64,000 nt of DNA from UBA1381 sp964399965 (GCA_964399965.1 CAYNRX010000008.1:1-64000), one strand, 5' to 3'. Counted from the stretch's first letter, positions 8,421 through 16,302 are shown. Notes: generated from the sequence alone by a model not told the origin. Numbers and translations: made by a program.

Positions 8421-8957
8421 TCAGCCCTCCATATGCTTGCCCAGGAAGGTGGCGGCCGTTTCGGCCAGCTTGCTCTCCACCTCGCCCGGCGTCTCTCCCT
8501 CGTTCATCATGAATACTATCGTCCCGATAGCGTCGCCCTCGGATACTATCGGCACCACAACGCCTGCGCTGTACTTATCCATACCGTCGACTATAGTCAC
8601 TCTTTTGCCGCCGCTGCTTTTGAAGGCCGTCTTATCACTGATTATATTCTCCAGATCTGCGCTTATCGGCTTTTCGATAAGATCCTTTTTCGGCACGCCG
8701 GAGACTGCTATTATATTGTCCTTATCGGTGATACACGCCCCATGACCGCCTATCTTGGCCAGCGTGTCGGCATAATTGGAGGCAAAATCCCCCAACTCTC
8801 CTATCGGCGAATATTTTTTGAAGATGACCTCCCCATCCTTTTCCGTATAGATCTCCAGCGGATCTCCCTCTCGGATACGCATCGTGCGGCGTATCTCCTT
8901 AGGTATAACAACACGTCCGAGGTCGTCTATCCTTCTTACTATTCCTGTTGCTTTCAT
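8421..8957 (-). CDS. spoVT: SpoVT, AbrB-family stage V sporulation regulator
   Basis: This 178-residue protein has an N-terminal swapped-hairpin AbrB DNA-binding domain (ATGIVRRIDDLGRVVIPKE, residues 2-20) and a C-terminal GAF-like domain (about 55-178). This is the domain pair and length of SpoVT, the forespore regulator that modulates sigma-G genes. The ATG at 8957 is preceded by AGGAGG with 11 nt spacing and matches the family start; a longer upstream frame exists but is not homologous. A good sigma-G type promoter lies at 9049-9079, consistent with the known forespore control of spoVT in Bacillus. Confidence 0.95.
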   Translation of the reverse strand: MKATGIVRRIDDLGRVVIPKEIRRTMRIREGDPLEIYTEKDGEVIFKKYSPIGELGDFASNYADTLAKIGGHGACITDKDNIIAVSGVPKKDLIEKPISADLENIISDKTAFKSSGGKRVTIVDGMDKYSAGVVVPIVSEGDAIGTIVFMMNEGETPGEVESKLAETAATFLGKHMEG

Positions 8958-9048
8958 AAGCCTGTTTACCTCCTCTGATAATGCGGATAACCTTTTCAAT
9001 TTCCGTAAATTTTGAATTTGTCTTTGTTTATCTTTCATGTTTCACAAA

Positions 9049-9079
9049 TATTATGGATTTTCTGTTCTTTTCTTATGCA
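9049..9079 (-). promoter_or_regulatory. sigma-G type promoter of spoVT
   Basis: On the minus strand TGCATA (9074-9079) and CATAATA (9049-9055) are separated by 18 bp. This matches the forespore sigma-G consensus (TGHATA-17/18-CATANTA) and agrees with the known regulation of spoVT. Confidence 0.65.
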
Positions 9080-9113
9080 AAAATTTCACCTTGGAATTTT
9101 TGGAAGCGAAAAT

Positions 9114-9142
9114 TTGACAAAATGCGTGCAAAATGATATAAT
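9114..9142 (+). promoter_or_regulatory. sigma-A promoter of thiM-thiE
   Basis: A perfect TTGACA (9114-9119), 17-bp spacer and TATAAT (9137-9142) lie about 30 nt before the thiM start. The leader is too short for a TPP riboswitch. Confidence 0.9.
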
Positions 9143-9173
9143 GACAAAAAATCATTTGCAAGAGGTGCTTACA

Positions 9174-9995
9174 ATGCTTGAAAACATAATAGCAAACATC
9201 AGACAGAGCTCGCCCATAGTCCATTGCATAACCAACTATGTAACGGTCAACGACTGCGCCAACATCCTGCTGGCCTGCGGCTCGTCGCCCATCATGGCCG
9301 ATGACCCTGCCGAAGCCGCCGATATAACCGCGGTCTGCTCCGCCCTGGATATAAATATCGGCACTCTGAACCAGAATACCATCCCCGCGATGCTTGCCGC
9401 CGGAAAAAGGGCAAACGAGCTTTCCCATCCGGTACTTCTCGATCCGGTAGGCGCGGGAGCTTCGCCGCTGAGGACCAATACCGCCGCTGAGCTTTTAAAT
9501 AACGTCCGCTTCAGCGTGATACGCGGCAACATCTCCGAGATAAAAGCCATCGCCACCGGAATCGGCGGAGCCAAGGGCGTTGATGCGGACGCGGCCGACG
9601 CCGTGACCGAAGATACGCTTTTGAGCACGGCGGAATTGGCCAAGAATTTTTCCGCCGCGACCGGGGCTGTGATAGCGATAACCGGGGCTGTGGATATTAT
9701 CGCCGATGATAAAACGGCCTATGCCGTCAGGAACGGCTGCCCGATAATGTCGCGCATCACCGGCAGCGGCTGTATGCTCTCCGCCATGACCTGCGCGTTT
9801 GCGGCCGCCAATAGAGACCGCATGACCGAAGCGGTGACCGCGGCTGTGGCGGCCATGGGGCTTGCGGGAGAAAAAGCCGCCGCCCGCATGGGCGAGCTTG
9901 ACGGAAATTCCACCTTCCGCAATTACTTGATAGACGCGATATTTAACATGGACGATAAAACGCTTAGGGAGGGTGCAAAAATTGAAAAGATCTGA
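9174..9995 (+). CDS. thiM: hydroxyethylthiazole kinase ThiM
   Basis: This 273-residue ribokinase-fold enzyme phosphorylates 4-methyl-5-(2-hydroxyethyl)thiazole in thiamine salvage. Recognisable motifs are SPIVHCITNYVTVNDCANILLA near the N-terminus, VLLDPVGAGAS (about residues 88-98) and the C-terminal anion-hole motif TGSGCMLSAM (about 196-205). AGAGGTG lies 6 nt before the ATG at 9174. A perfect sigma-A promoter sits just upstream. The gene overlaps thiE by 14 bp, so the two enzymes of the salvage step are translationally coupled. No thiD is present in the window. Confidence 0.96.
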   Translation: MLENIIANIRQSSPIVHCITNYVTVNDCANILLACGSSPIMADDPAEAADITAVCSALDINIGTLNQNTIPAMLAAGKRANELSHPVLLDPVGAGASPLRTNTAAELLNNVRFSVIRGNISEIKAIATGIGGAKGVDADAADAVTEDTLLSTAELAKNFSAATGAVIAITGAVDIIADDKTAYAVRNGCPIMSRITGSGCMLSAMTCAFAAANRDRMTEAVTAAVAAMGLAGEKAAARMGELDGNSTFRNYLIDAIFNMDDKTLREGAKIEKI

Positions 9996-10608
9996 CCTAT
10001 TGTTATATGCGGTAACTGACCGCTCCTGGCTCGGCGAACGGACACTTTATGAAGCGGTCGAGGAAGCGCTGATCGGAGGGGCGACCATGATCCAGCTACG
10101 GGAAAAGGATCTTCCCCGGGAGGAGTTTTTGGCCGAGGCTGTTGAGCTTTGCCGACTCTGCCGCCGCTTTTCGGTACCCTTTATCGTAAACGACAGCGTG
10201 GATATCGCCGCCGAATGCGGCGCCGACGGCGTTCACATCGGCCAGAGCGATGACAATGCCGCCCATGCGCGCAGGCTGTTGGGTCCGGATAAGATCATCG
10301 GCGTATCCGCCCAGACCGTTGAACAGGCCAGGGCGGCCGAAGCCGCCGGAGCCGACTACCTCGGCGTAGGAGCCGTATTTTCCACCTCCACCAAGCTCGA
10401 TGCAGCCGATGTATCCTTGCAGACGCTTAAAGATATTTGCTCCGCAGTATCGATACCGGCCGTGGCTATCGGCGGCATAAACAGCGAAAACATCCTTACG
10501 CTGAAGGGCAGCGGTATCGCCGGAGCGGCCGTTGTCTCCGCCATATTTGCCCAGGAGGATATCCGAAAAGCCTCCCAAAAGCTGGCTGAGCTGGCAAAAA
10601 TGCTATAA
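9982..10608 (+). CDS. thiE: thiamine phosphate synthase ThiE
   Basis: This 208-residue TIM-barrel enzyme joins HMP-pyrophosphate with thiazole phosphate to give thiamine phosphate. The family motifs LLYAVTDR, QLREKDLPREEFL, FIVNDSVDIAAECGADGVHIGQ and VAIGGINSEN are all present. AGGGAGG at 9966-9972 is 9 nt before a TTG at 9982, which I take as the start; the GTG at 9973 abuts the ribosome binding site. The gene is last in the thiM-thiE operon and is followed by an intrinsic terminator. Confidence 0.95.
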   Translation: MKRSDLLLYAVTDRSWLGERTLYEAVEEALIGGATMIQLREKDLPREEFLAEAVELCRLCRRFSVPFIVNDSVDIAAECGADGVHIGQSDDNAAHARRLLGPDKIIGVSAQTVEQARAAEAAGADYLGVGAVFSTSTKLDAADVSLQTLKDICSAVSIPAVAIGGINSENILTLKGSGIAGAAVVSAIFAQEDIRKASQKLAELAKML

Positions 10609-10614
10609 ATTACA

Positions 10615-10656
10615 AGGCCTGCCCAGGGTTTATTCCCTCAGCAGGCCTCATTTTTA
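10615..10656 (+). terminator. intrinsic terminator of thiE
   Basis: The stem AGGCCTGC/GCAGGCCT (10615-10622 and 10641-10648) is followed by CATTTTTAT, 6 nt after the thiE stop. It faces the 3' end of the convergent ferredoxin gene. Confidence 0.8.
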
Positions 10657-11346
10657 TCTTACAATACTCCCATCTGTACCTATTACAGTCACACTCCACG
10701 GTATCACCGCTCCGCTTGATTTTAGAGCTCGCTTCACCGCATTTTCTATCCCGCCGCAGCAGGGCACCTCCATGCGTACGACCGTGATGCTCTTTATATC
10801 GTTATTTGATAAAATGGCAGAGAGCTTTTCAGCGTAATCGCCCTCGTCAAGCTTCGGGCAGCCGATAAGCGTCACCCTTCCATCAATAAAGCGGCGGTGA
10901 AAACCGGCATATGCATATGCTGTGCAGTCGGCCGCTATCAATAGATCGGCATTGGCAAAGTAGGGCGCGTTTACCGGCACCAGCTTTATCTGCACCGGCC
11001 ATTGCGACAGGCAGCTTTCCTCCTCCGCAGCCGGAGCCTTCGCCGCCCGGACTGTGCGCTCTATGCTCCGCGAAGCCGTCCCCGGGCATCCGCAGGGCAG
11101 CTTGCCGCCGGCCGCCTTGTTCCTCTGCACCGCCGCCTCGTCATAAGCCGGAGCCTCCCGCTCCTCAAAGGCTATCGCCCCGGTAGGGCATACCGGCAAG
11201 CAGTCGCCCAGGCCGTCGCAGTAATCCTCACGCAGAAGCTTCGCCTTGCCGTCTATCATCCCGATCGCTCCCTTGTGGCAGGCGGAAGCGCACAGCCCGC
11301 AGCCGTTGCATTTTTCCTCATCTATCTTGATAATGCGTCTGAACAT
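10654..11346 (-). CDS. 4Fe-4S binding protein (ferredoxin-type)
   Basis: This 230-residue protein has two 4Fe-4S motifs, CNGCGLCASAC (from about residue 12) and CDGLGDCLPVCPTGA (about 42-56). A Cys-containing linker (PCGCPGT) and a C-terminal domain with further conserved Cys (GCPKLDEGDYAE, PCCGGIENA) follow. Such proteins occur beside Crp/Fnr-type regulators and hybrid-cluster protein genes in Clostridia and are thought to transfer electrons or sense redox; the reaction is unknown. GGAGG is 7 nt upstream of the ATG at 11346. It is divergent from a Crp-family gene, and a short mobile element lies in its leader. Confidence 0.85.
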   Translation of the reverse strand: MFRRIIKIDEEKCNGCGLCASACHKGAIGMIDGKAKLLREDYCDGLGDCLPVCPTGAIAFEEREAPAYDEAAVQRNKAAGGKLPCGCPGTASRSIERTVRAAKAPAAEEESCLSQWPVQIKLVPVNAPYFANADLLIAADCTAYAYAGFHRRFIDGRVTLIGCPKLDEGDYAEKLSAILSNNDIKSITVVRMEVPCCGGIENAVKRALKSSGAVIPWSVTVIGTDGSIVR

Positions 11347-11363
11347 ATCTTTACCTCCGTTAT

Positions 11364-11375
11364 TTCGTTGTTCTT
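11364..11375. repeat. target-site duplication, left copy (element 2)
   Basis: TTCGTTGTTCTT precedes the element and recurs at 11458-11469 as TTTGTTGTTCTT, 11 of 12 identical. Confidence 0.7.
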
Positions 11376-11457
11376 TAGTCAATTGCGAAACCTTTTCGCA
11401 ATTGATTTCTGGCTAAGGAAATAATTGTAAAACGCTGTCGCATTTTACAATTATCTA
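11376..11457 (+). mobile_element. palindromic MITE-like element, short copy 2
   Basis: This 82-bp copy keeps the two terminal hairpins (modules A and Z) and lacks the B-C-D core. The join falls in GGCTAAGGAAATAATTG, at the TAAGGAA repeat that flanks the core in full copies. It lies in the leader of the ferredoxin gene. Its right target duplicate abuts and overlaps the -35 box of the divergent Crp-family gene. Confidence 0.8.
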
Positions 11458-11467
11458 TTTGTTGTTC

Positions 11468-11496
11468 TTGACTTTACGCGTTTATTATACTATAAT
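11468..11496 (+). promoter_or_regulatory. sigma-A promoter of Crp-family gene
   Basis: TTGACT (11468-11473) and TATAAT (11491-11496) are 17 bp apart. The first two bases of the -35 box belong to the right target duplicate of the mobile element. Confidence 0.8.
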
Positions 11497-11511
11497 GAGG
11501 GTAGAATGTAT

Positions 11512-11525
11512 GTTGTTTTTACAAC
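11512..11525 (+). promoter_or_regulatory. candidate operator (inverted repeat)
   Basis: GTTGT-TTTT-ACAAC is a perfect inverted repeat about 16 nt after the -10 box and upstream of the Crp-family start. Its position would suit autorepression by the encoded regulator. Binding is inferred only. Confidence 0.4.
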
Positions 11526-11540
11526 GGATTTGGAGTTTTT

Positions 11541-12203
11541 ATGGAAAAATATCTTCCTCTTTTGGAAAGCTCCCCGCTTTTTGCGGGATACAGCCGCAGC
11601 GAGCTTTTTACCTTTCTCAAAGACGCCGCAGGCGCGGTCAGGACTTATGGTGCCGGTTCCCTGCTTTTGTCCGCCGGCGACAGCGCGCAATATTTCGGCC
11701 TGCTGCTTAAGGGCAGGGCGCGGATAATACGCGAAGATTTCTACGGACGCACGGAGATAATCTCCGAAGTATCCCCCGGGAAGACCTTCGGCGAAGTATT
11801 CGCCTGCGCCGGGCTATCATCCGTACCGGTGAGCGTTATAGCCGTTGATGAATGCGATATCTTGTGGATAAACTACAGCCGCGCCCTTGGCGCCTCCTGT
11901 AAAGGACAGTTCGTCCAAAACCTCCTGCGCGTCACCGCCGAAAAAAATCTTATCCTAAACCGCAAGCTGGAACTGCTGTCCCGCCGAAGCCTGCGGGAAA
12001 AGCTGCTTTACTACCTCTCTTCCCAGGCCAAAGAGGCCGGCAGCGCCGAATTTGACATCCCCCTTGACCGGCAGGGTCTGGCGGATTTTCTGGCTGCCGA
12101 CCGTAGCGCAGTATCGTCCCTGCTCTCCCGGCTGCAAAAAGAGGGAATACTTGAGTTTCACAAAAACCATTTCCATTTAAAGAAAAACGGACGGCATTTT
12201 TAA
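11541..12203 (+). CDS. Crp/Fnr-family transcriptional regulator
   Basis: This 220-residue protein has an N-terminal cyclic-nucleotide-binding-type beta roll (about residues 10-125) and a C-terminal winged helix-turn-helix (DRQGLADFLAADRSAVSSLLSR, about 175-196). It has no N-terminal Fnr-type cysteine cluster, so oxygen sensing by an Fe-S cluster is not supported; it groups better with Crp/Fnr proteins that control nitrosative-stress or hybrid-cluster genes. It is divergent from the 4Fe-4S protein gene, which is its likely target. GGAG lies 5 nt before the ATG. Confidence 0.9.
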   Translation: MEKYLPLLESSPLFAGYSRSELFTFLKDAAGAVRTYGAGSLLLSAGDSAQYFGLLLKGRARIIREDFYGRTEIISEVSPGKTFGEVFACAGLSSVPVSVIAVDECDILWINYSRALGASCKGQFVQNLLRVTAEKNLILNRKLELLSRRSLREKLLYYLSSQAKEAGSAEFDIPLDRQGLADFLAADRSAVSSLLSRLQKEGILEFHKNHFHLKKNGRHF

Positions 12204-12214
12204 AACGCCGTCCG
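12188..12214. terminator. bidirectional terminator, Crp-family gene and HPr gene
   Basis: CGGACGGC/GCCGTCCG arms surround the stop codon of the Crp-family gene. T-rich tails occur in both directions, so it likely ends both convergent transcripts. Confidence 0.75.
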
Positions 12215-12221
12215 CTCTTTA

Positions 12222-12479
12222 TCACAAATTCTCTTCCAAAAACTTCTGCACAGCTTCGGCAGCCGCATCCTCGTCTGCGCCCTCTACCTTTACTGTAACT
12301 GTCATACCGCTCTTTACTCCCAGCCCCATGACTGCGAATATCCGCTTAAGGTCAGCCTCTTTGCCGTCCTTTATCAGCTTTATCGAAGAGGTGTATTCCG
12401 CCGCCTTCTTTACCAGCATACCGGCAGGCCTGGCATGTATGCCCTGCGGATCCTTTATTGTATAGGTGAATTCTTTCAT
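12222..12479 (-). CDS. HPr-family phosphocarrier protein with Arg46
   Basis: This 85-residue HPr-like protein has the active-site His15 in GIHARPAG, in exact register with Bacillus HPr, so it should accept phosphate from enzyme I. The residue aligned with the regulatory Ser46 is Arg (LKRIFAV instead of LKSIMGV), so HPr kinase cannot modify it at that site. It is the last gene of the fructose PTS operon, 105 nt downstream of fruA with a short mobile element in the gap. It probably serves FruA specifically. The ATG at 12479 has GGAGGG about 6 nt upstream. Confidence 0.9.
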   Translation of the reverse strand: MKEFTYTIKDPQGIHARPAGMLVKKAAEYTSSIKLIKDGKEADLKRIFAVMGLGVKSGMTVTVKVEGADEDAAAEAVQKFLEENL

Positions 12480-12495
12480 ATTGATCCCTCCGTTT

Positions 12496-12502
12496 ATTAT
12501 TT
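12496..12502. repeat. target-site duplication, left copy (element 3)
   Basis: ATTATTT precedes the element and recurs at 12584-12590, where it contains the fruA stop codon. Short and AT-rich, so weaker than the other duplications. Confidence 0.5.
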
Positions 12503-12583
12503 TAGTCAATTGCGAAACTTTTTCGCAATTGATTTATGGCTAAGGAATAATTGCAAAACGCTGTTGCGTTTTGCAATTATCTA
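12503..12583 (+). mobile_element. palindromic MITE-like element, short copy 3
   Basis: This 81-bp copy has modules A and Z only, joined at GGCTAAGGAATAATTG. It fills most of the fruA-HPr intergenic space, 24 nt before the HPr start, and abuts the fruA stop codon. In the operon RNA it would form two adjacent hairpins. Confidence 0.8.
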
Positions 12584-12584
12584 A

Positions 12585-14540
12585 TTATTTGTCAAGCGGC
12601 TTTTTCAATACCGCTAAAAGAGCCATTGTTACTACCGAACCTACTGCCAGCGACAACAGATACATCGGCCAGTTGCCTACAACCGGGAATACGAATATTC
12701 CGCCGTGAGGAGCCATCAGCGTGCAGCCAAACGCCATCGACAGCGCTCCTGCTACACCTGCGCCCACTGCCGTAGCCGGGATAACGTGCAGGGGATCGGC
12801 CGCCGCAAACGGTATCGCGCCTTCGGTGATAAACGCCAGCCCCATAACGTAGTTTGTGATACCCGACTGACGCTCGGCTGCTGTAAAGCGGTTCTTGAAG
12901 AACGTTGTCGCCAGGGCGATGCCTATCGGCGGCACCATACCGCCTATCATTACCGAAGCCATCATATCGTAGTTGCCGTTGGAGATAGCCATGGTACCGA
13001 ACACGTAAGCGGCCTTGTTGATAGGACCGCCCATATCGATAGCCATCATCGCTCCCAGCACTATGCCGAGGACTATCCTGGAGCTATTGCCCATGCTGCT
13101 CAGCAGCGACGCCAAAGCATCGTTTACAACGCCTATCAGGGGATTGAAAATGAACAGCATCAGGGCGCCTATTATAAACACTCCCAGCACCGGATACAGG
13201 AGCGTCGGCTTTATGCCCTCCAAGCTGTCGGGAAGCTTCGAGAACAGCTTCTTTAGAAGCAGCACGATATAACCGGCCACAAAACCAGCTGCAAGCGCGC
13301 CCAGGAAACCGGAAACAGTCGTGCCGGAAGGATTAAATACTGTGTTTTGCAGATATCCGGCAAGACCCGTATGACTGTTGGCAAACTCCAGAACGGAATT
13401 TCCCGTTGAGGCAAGCATTCCGCCCACAAAGCCGACAGCCAATCCCGGCCGGTCAGCGATACTGTAGGCGATATATCCTGCCAGCACCGGCAGCATCAAT
13501 CCAAACGCCACATCGCCAACGGTCTTGAAAAACGCCGCTATGGGAGTATTCTTACCGAAGTTGGACGGGTCGATCGTGAAATCATCCAGCAGAAAAGCGA
13601 TAGCTATCAGTATACCGCCGCCAATAACGAACGGCAGCATATGGGAAACTCCGCTCATAAGATGCTTATAGAGCGAATGGCCGATGCCCTCCTTGCCGTC
13701 TGCGTCCTTCTCCCGTTCCTTTTCTCCCTCTGCGGCAGAAAACAGCGGCACATTCCCGCTCAAGGCCAGCGAAATAAGCTCATCGGCCTTGCTTATACCA
13801 TCCGACACCTGGCGTACTATCACCTTTTTGCCGTTGAACCGCTCCATCGGCACTTTTGTATCGGCAGCTACTATTATACAATCTGCCTCCGCTATTTCGC
13901 CTGCAGTGAGGACGTTTTTCGCTCCGCCGGAGCCGCGCGTCTCCACCTTTATCGAGCATCCGGCCTTTGCCGCCGCCTTTTCCAAGCCCTCGGCCGCCAT
14001 ATAGGTATGGGCGATACCGGTGGGACATCCGGTCACGGCCAGTATCCTCGCTCCGGCAGAAGCCGGCTTTTCGCTTTCGTCCTTATCACTTTCCGCCTTA
14101 TCTATCACCCCGAGGAACTCGTCTATGCTCTTAGCCTTCCTCAATCCGGCCGTAAAGCCTTCGTCCATCATCAATACTGACAGCTTGCTCAAAACGTCAA
14201 GGTGTACATTGTCCTCCGTATCCGGAGCGGCTATGGCAAATATCAGCGTCACCGACTCGCCGTCTACCGAATCAAAATCAACGCCTTCCGGTACGACCAT
14301 CGCCGCCAGACCGGGCTTTTTGACCGCTTTGCCCTTATAATGGGGGATAGCGATGCCTTCACCGACCGCCGTTGTGCTCTCCTCCTCACGGCGGAACAGC
14401 CCTTTCACATACTCCTCCTTGTCGGAGATCTTCCCGCTTTTTGCCATCAGCTCTGCCATCTGCCGAATAGCTTCATCTTTCGATTTCGGCGTTCCGCCCA
14501 GCATGATGCTTTCCTTTGCCAACAGATCACGTATACGCAT
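12585..14540 (-). CDS. fruA: PTS fructose transporter subunit IIABC
   Basis: This 651-residue protein has all three fructose PTS domains. IIA (about residues 1-145) has active-site His67 in IAIPHYKG. IIB (about 165-260) has the phosphocysteine Cys172 in VTGCPTGIAHTYMAAE. IIC (about 295-640) is the multi-helix membrane channel. It imports fructose and delivers fructose 1-phosphate to FruK. The ATG at 14540 has AGGAGG 8 nt upstream and lies 14 nt after fruK. The stop codon sits inside the target duplicate of the adjacent mobile element. Confidence 0.97.
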   Translation of the reverse strand: MRIRDLLAKESIMLGGTPKSKDEAIRQMAELMAKSGKISDKEEYVKGLFRREEESTTAVGEGIAIPHYKGKAVKKPGLAAMVVPEGVDFDSVDGESVTLIFAIAAPDTEDNVHLDVLSKLSVLMMDEGFTAGLRKAKSIDEFLGVIDKAESDKDESEKPASAGARILAVTGCPTGIAHTYMAAEGLEKAAAKAGCSIKVETRGSGGAKNVLTAGEIAEADCIIVAADTKVPMERFNGKKVIVRQVSDGISKADELISLALSGNVPLFSAAEGEKEREKDADGKEGIGHSLYKHLMSGVSHMLPFVIGGGILIAIAFLLDDFTIDPSNFGKNTPIAAFFKTVGDVAFGLMLPVLAGYIAYSIADRPGLAVGFVGGMLASTGNSVLEFANSHTGLAGYLQNTVFNPSGTTVSGFLGALAAGFVAGYIVLLLKKLFSKLPDSLEGIKPTLLYPVLGVFIIGALMLFIFNPLIGVVNDALASLLSSMGNSSRIVLGIVLGAMMAIDMGGPINKAAYVFGTMAISNGNYDMMASVMIGGMVPPIGIALATTFFKNRFTAAERQSGITNYVMGLAFITEGAIPFAAADPLHVIPATAVGAGVAGALSMAFGCTLMAPHGGIFVFPVVGNWPMYLLSLAVGSVVTMALLAVLKKPLDK

Positions 14541-14554
14541 TTTTTCGTCCTCCT

Positions 14555-15466
14555 TTATCTGCATCTCATTTTTTCATACAAAGCTCTTATATCCGCTCCC
14601 GAAGCCAAGCCTTCGGAAAAAGCGCTGGCGCTGCCTGCGCACAATCCCATCAAAAACGCGGTCTCGTAATCGCCGCTTTCGGTATACCCGGCCAAAAACC
14701 CGGCGACCATCGAATCACCGGCGCCGGTGGAATTTACGACCCTGCCCTCAGGCGGCAGGCTTTGGTATACTCCGCCGTCCTCGCTTACCAGCACCGCTCC
14801 CTCACCGGCACGGGAAACCAGCACATTGCGCGCTCCCCGCTCCTGCATTTTCCGGGCGCATTCAACTATATCTTCCGTATCCGAAAGCGTGCGGCCGAAT
14901 ATCTCTCCCAGCTCGTGATGATTGGGCTTTATCAGAAACGGCCTGTAGGGAAGTGTGTTTTCCAGAAGCTTCCCCGTAGCATCTACGACCGTATTTATGC
15001 CGCGGCCGTCAAGGCTCTGCATTATATCCCTGTACATAGACGACGGCAGCGACTGCGGAATGCTGCCGGCCATTACCAGATAATCGCCCTCCTTGAGGGA
15101 GGCAAGCTTCTTTAAAAGCTCCTCCACAGCCTCCGGCGGTATATCGGGGCCGCAGCCGTTTATTTCCGTTTCCTCCAAGGCCTTGAGCTTGACGTTTATC
15201 CTTGTCATACCCTTTTCAAGCTCCACAAGCTCTGTCCTTATCCCCGCCTCCGCCAGCATCGTTTCTATCTGCCTGCCGGTAAAGCCGGCGATAAAACCCA
15301 TCGCCGTATTGTCTACCCCCAGATTTTTCAGCACCGTAGATACGTTTATGCCCTTTCCGCCCGCCAGCACTTTTTCTGCCCGCGAACGGTTCACTTCACC
15401 GCTGTGGTATCCGTCCAGGTACATGATATAGTCTATCGCCGGATTGAACGTTATCGTATAGATCAT
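14555..15466 (-). CDS. fruK: 1-phosphofructokinase FruK
   Basis: This 303-residue PfkB-family kinase converts fructose 1-phosphate to fructose 1,6-bisphosphate. It shows the N-terminal ITFNPAIDY start, the GGKGINVS motif (about residues 37-44) and the C-terminal PfkB signature STGAGDSMVAGFLAGY with the catalytic Asp (about 251). The start overlaps the fruR stop by 4 nt (ATGA), so the operon is translationally coupled. Together with fruA this sets the sugar specificity as fructose. Confidence 0.96.
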   Translation of the reverse strand: MIYTITFNPAIDYIMYLDGYHSGEVNRSRAEKVLAGGKGINVSTVLKNLGVDNTAMGFIAGFTGRQIETMLAEAGIRTELVELEKGMTRINVKLKALEETEINGCGPDIPPEAVEELLKKLASLKEGDYLVMAGSIPQSLPSSMYRDIMQSLDGRGINTVVDATGKLLENTLPYRPFLIKPNHHELGEIFGRTLSDTEDIVECARKMQERGARNVLVSRAGEGAVLVSEDGGVYQSLPPEGRVVNSTGAGDSMVAGFLAGYTESGDYETAFLMGLCAGSASAFSEGLASGADIRALYEKMRCR

Positions 15467-16203
15467 TCGATCACCTCCAGATTGTATTGCCGGTATTCCT
15501 CTCCGGCGGACTCCGTTATCAGCACTACCTCATCAAGCCCGGCAAAGCGCGCGGCGCATATCCTGCCGAACTTGGATGAGTCGCAGAGCACGTATCGCCT
15601 GTTGCAGCTGTGCACCGCCCTGTTTTTGACCGCCGCTTCGCATATATCGGGCGTAGTCACACCGCTTGTATGATGTATCCCGTTCGCCCCGAAAAAGCCT
15701 ACCGAAAAATGCAGCTCTCCCAACCTTGATACGGCCTCCTCACCGATGACCGCCTCAGTAACAGGTTTTACAGTTCCGCCTATCATATGCACCGAAAATC
15801 CCTTTTCAGCCAGTTTTTTTGCATGAGTCATGCCGTTTGTGACGTAAATTGCCGTGCGCTCCGTGACTGCATCGATAAAATATTCGGTCGTCGTCCCGGC
15901 GTCGATATAGACCGTATCCCCCGGCTTTATCAAGGCGGCCGCATATGCGCCTATTCGCTGCTTGGCCTCCTTATTAAGCTCCCGCCGTTCCGAGATCTCC
16001 GAGTCGTATATCCCATAGGCACCGGAGGCCGCCATCGCACCGCCGTGCACCTTGACGATACGCCCTTTGGCGGCCAGCGCGGTTATATCACGCCGTATCG
16101 TCGATTCCGAAGCGTCCAAAAGCTCTGTCAGCTCCTGATTCGTCACGCTGCTGCGCTCACCTACTATCCTTACTATCGCTTCCAGCCGTTCTTCGGGCAT
16201 CAT
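15463..16203 (-). CDS. fruR: DeoR-family fructose operon repressor
   Basis: This 246-residue protein has a DeoR N-terminal helix-turn-helix (EERLEAIVRIV, then VTNQELTELLDASESTIRRDI, residues 4-45). Its C-terminal sensor domain (about 75-235) contains IDAGTTTEYF and the LCDSSKFG motif near the end. The effector is probably fructose 1-phosphate, from family knowledge. I prefer the ATG at 16203, 7 nt after GGAGGT; the GTG at 16212 lies in the ribosome binding site. It is the first gene of fruR-fruK-fruA-HPr behind a strong promoter. Confidence 0.95.
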   Translation of the reverse strand: MMPEERLEAIVRIVGERSSVTNQELTELLDASESTIRRDITALAAKGRIVKVHGGAMAASGAYGIYDSEISERRELNKEAKQRIGAYAAALIKPGDTVYIDAGTTTEYFIDAVTERTAIYVTNGMTHAKKLAEKGFSVHMIGGTVKPVTEAVIGEEAVSRLGELHFSVGFFGANGIHHTSGVTTPDICEAAVKNRAVHSCNRRYVLCDSSKFGRICAARFAGLDEVVLITESAGEEYRQYNLEVIE

Positions 16204-16221
16204 TGTTGTCACCTCCCGTCT

Positions 16222-16262
16222 TTTTTTGCGAATGTTTGTGAGCGTTTTTGGTCGTTTGCTTG
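16222..16262 (-). promoter_or_regulatory. candidate FruR operator region
   Basis: In the fruR leader the minus strand reads a roughly 10-11 nt periodic series of CAAACGAC, CAAAAACGC, CACAAACATTCGC. Such direct repeats resemble DeoR-family operator arrays. Binding is inferred. Confidence 0.35.
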
Positions 16263-16273
16263 ATTACGACTTT

Positions 16274-16302
16274 ATTATACACTCAAATACGGTCAAAGTC
16301 AA
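16274..16302 (-). promoter_or_regulatory. sigma-A promoter of fru operon
   Basis: On the minus strand TTGACT (16297-16302) and TATAAT (16274-16279) are 17 bp apart, about 70 nt before fruR. Confidence 0.85.

Noticed and set aside
9040..9173. TPP riboswitch upstream of thiM-thiE.
   Set aside because: The promoter -10 box is only about 30 nt from the thiM start, leaving no room, and no CTGAGA-type core is present.
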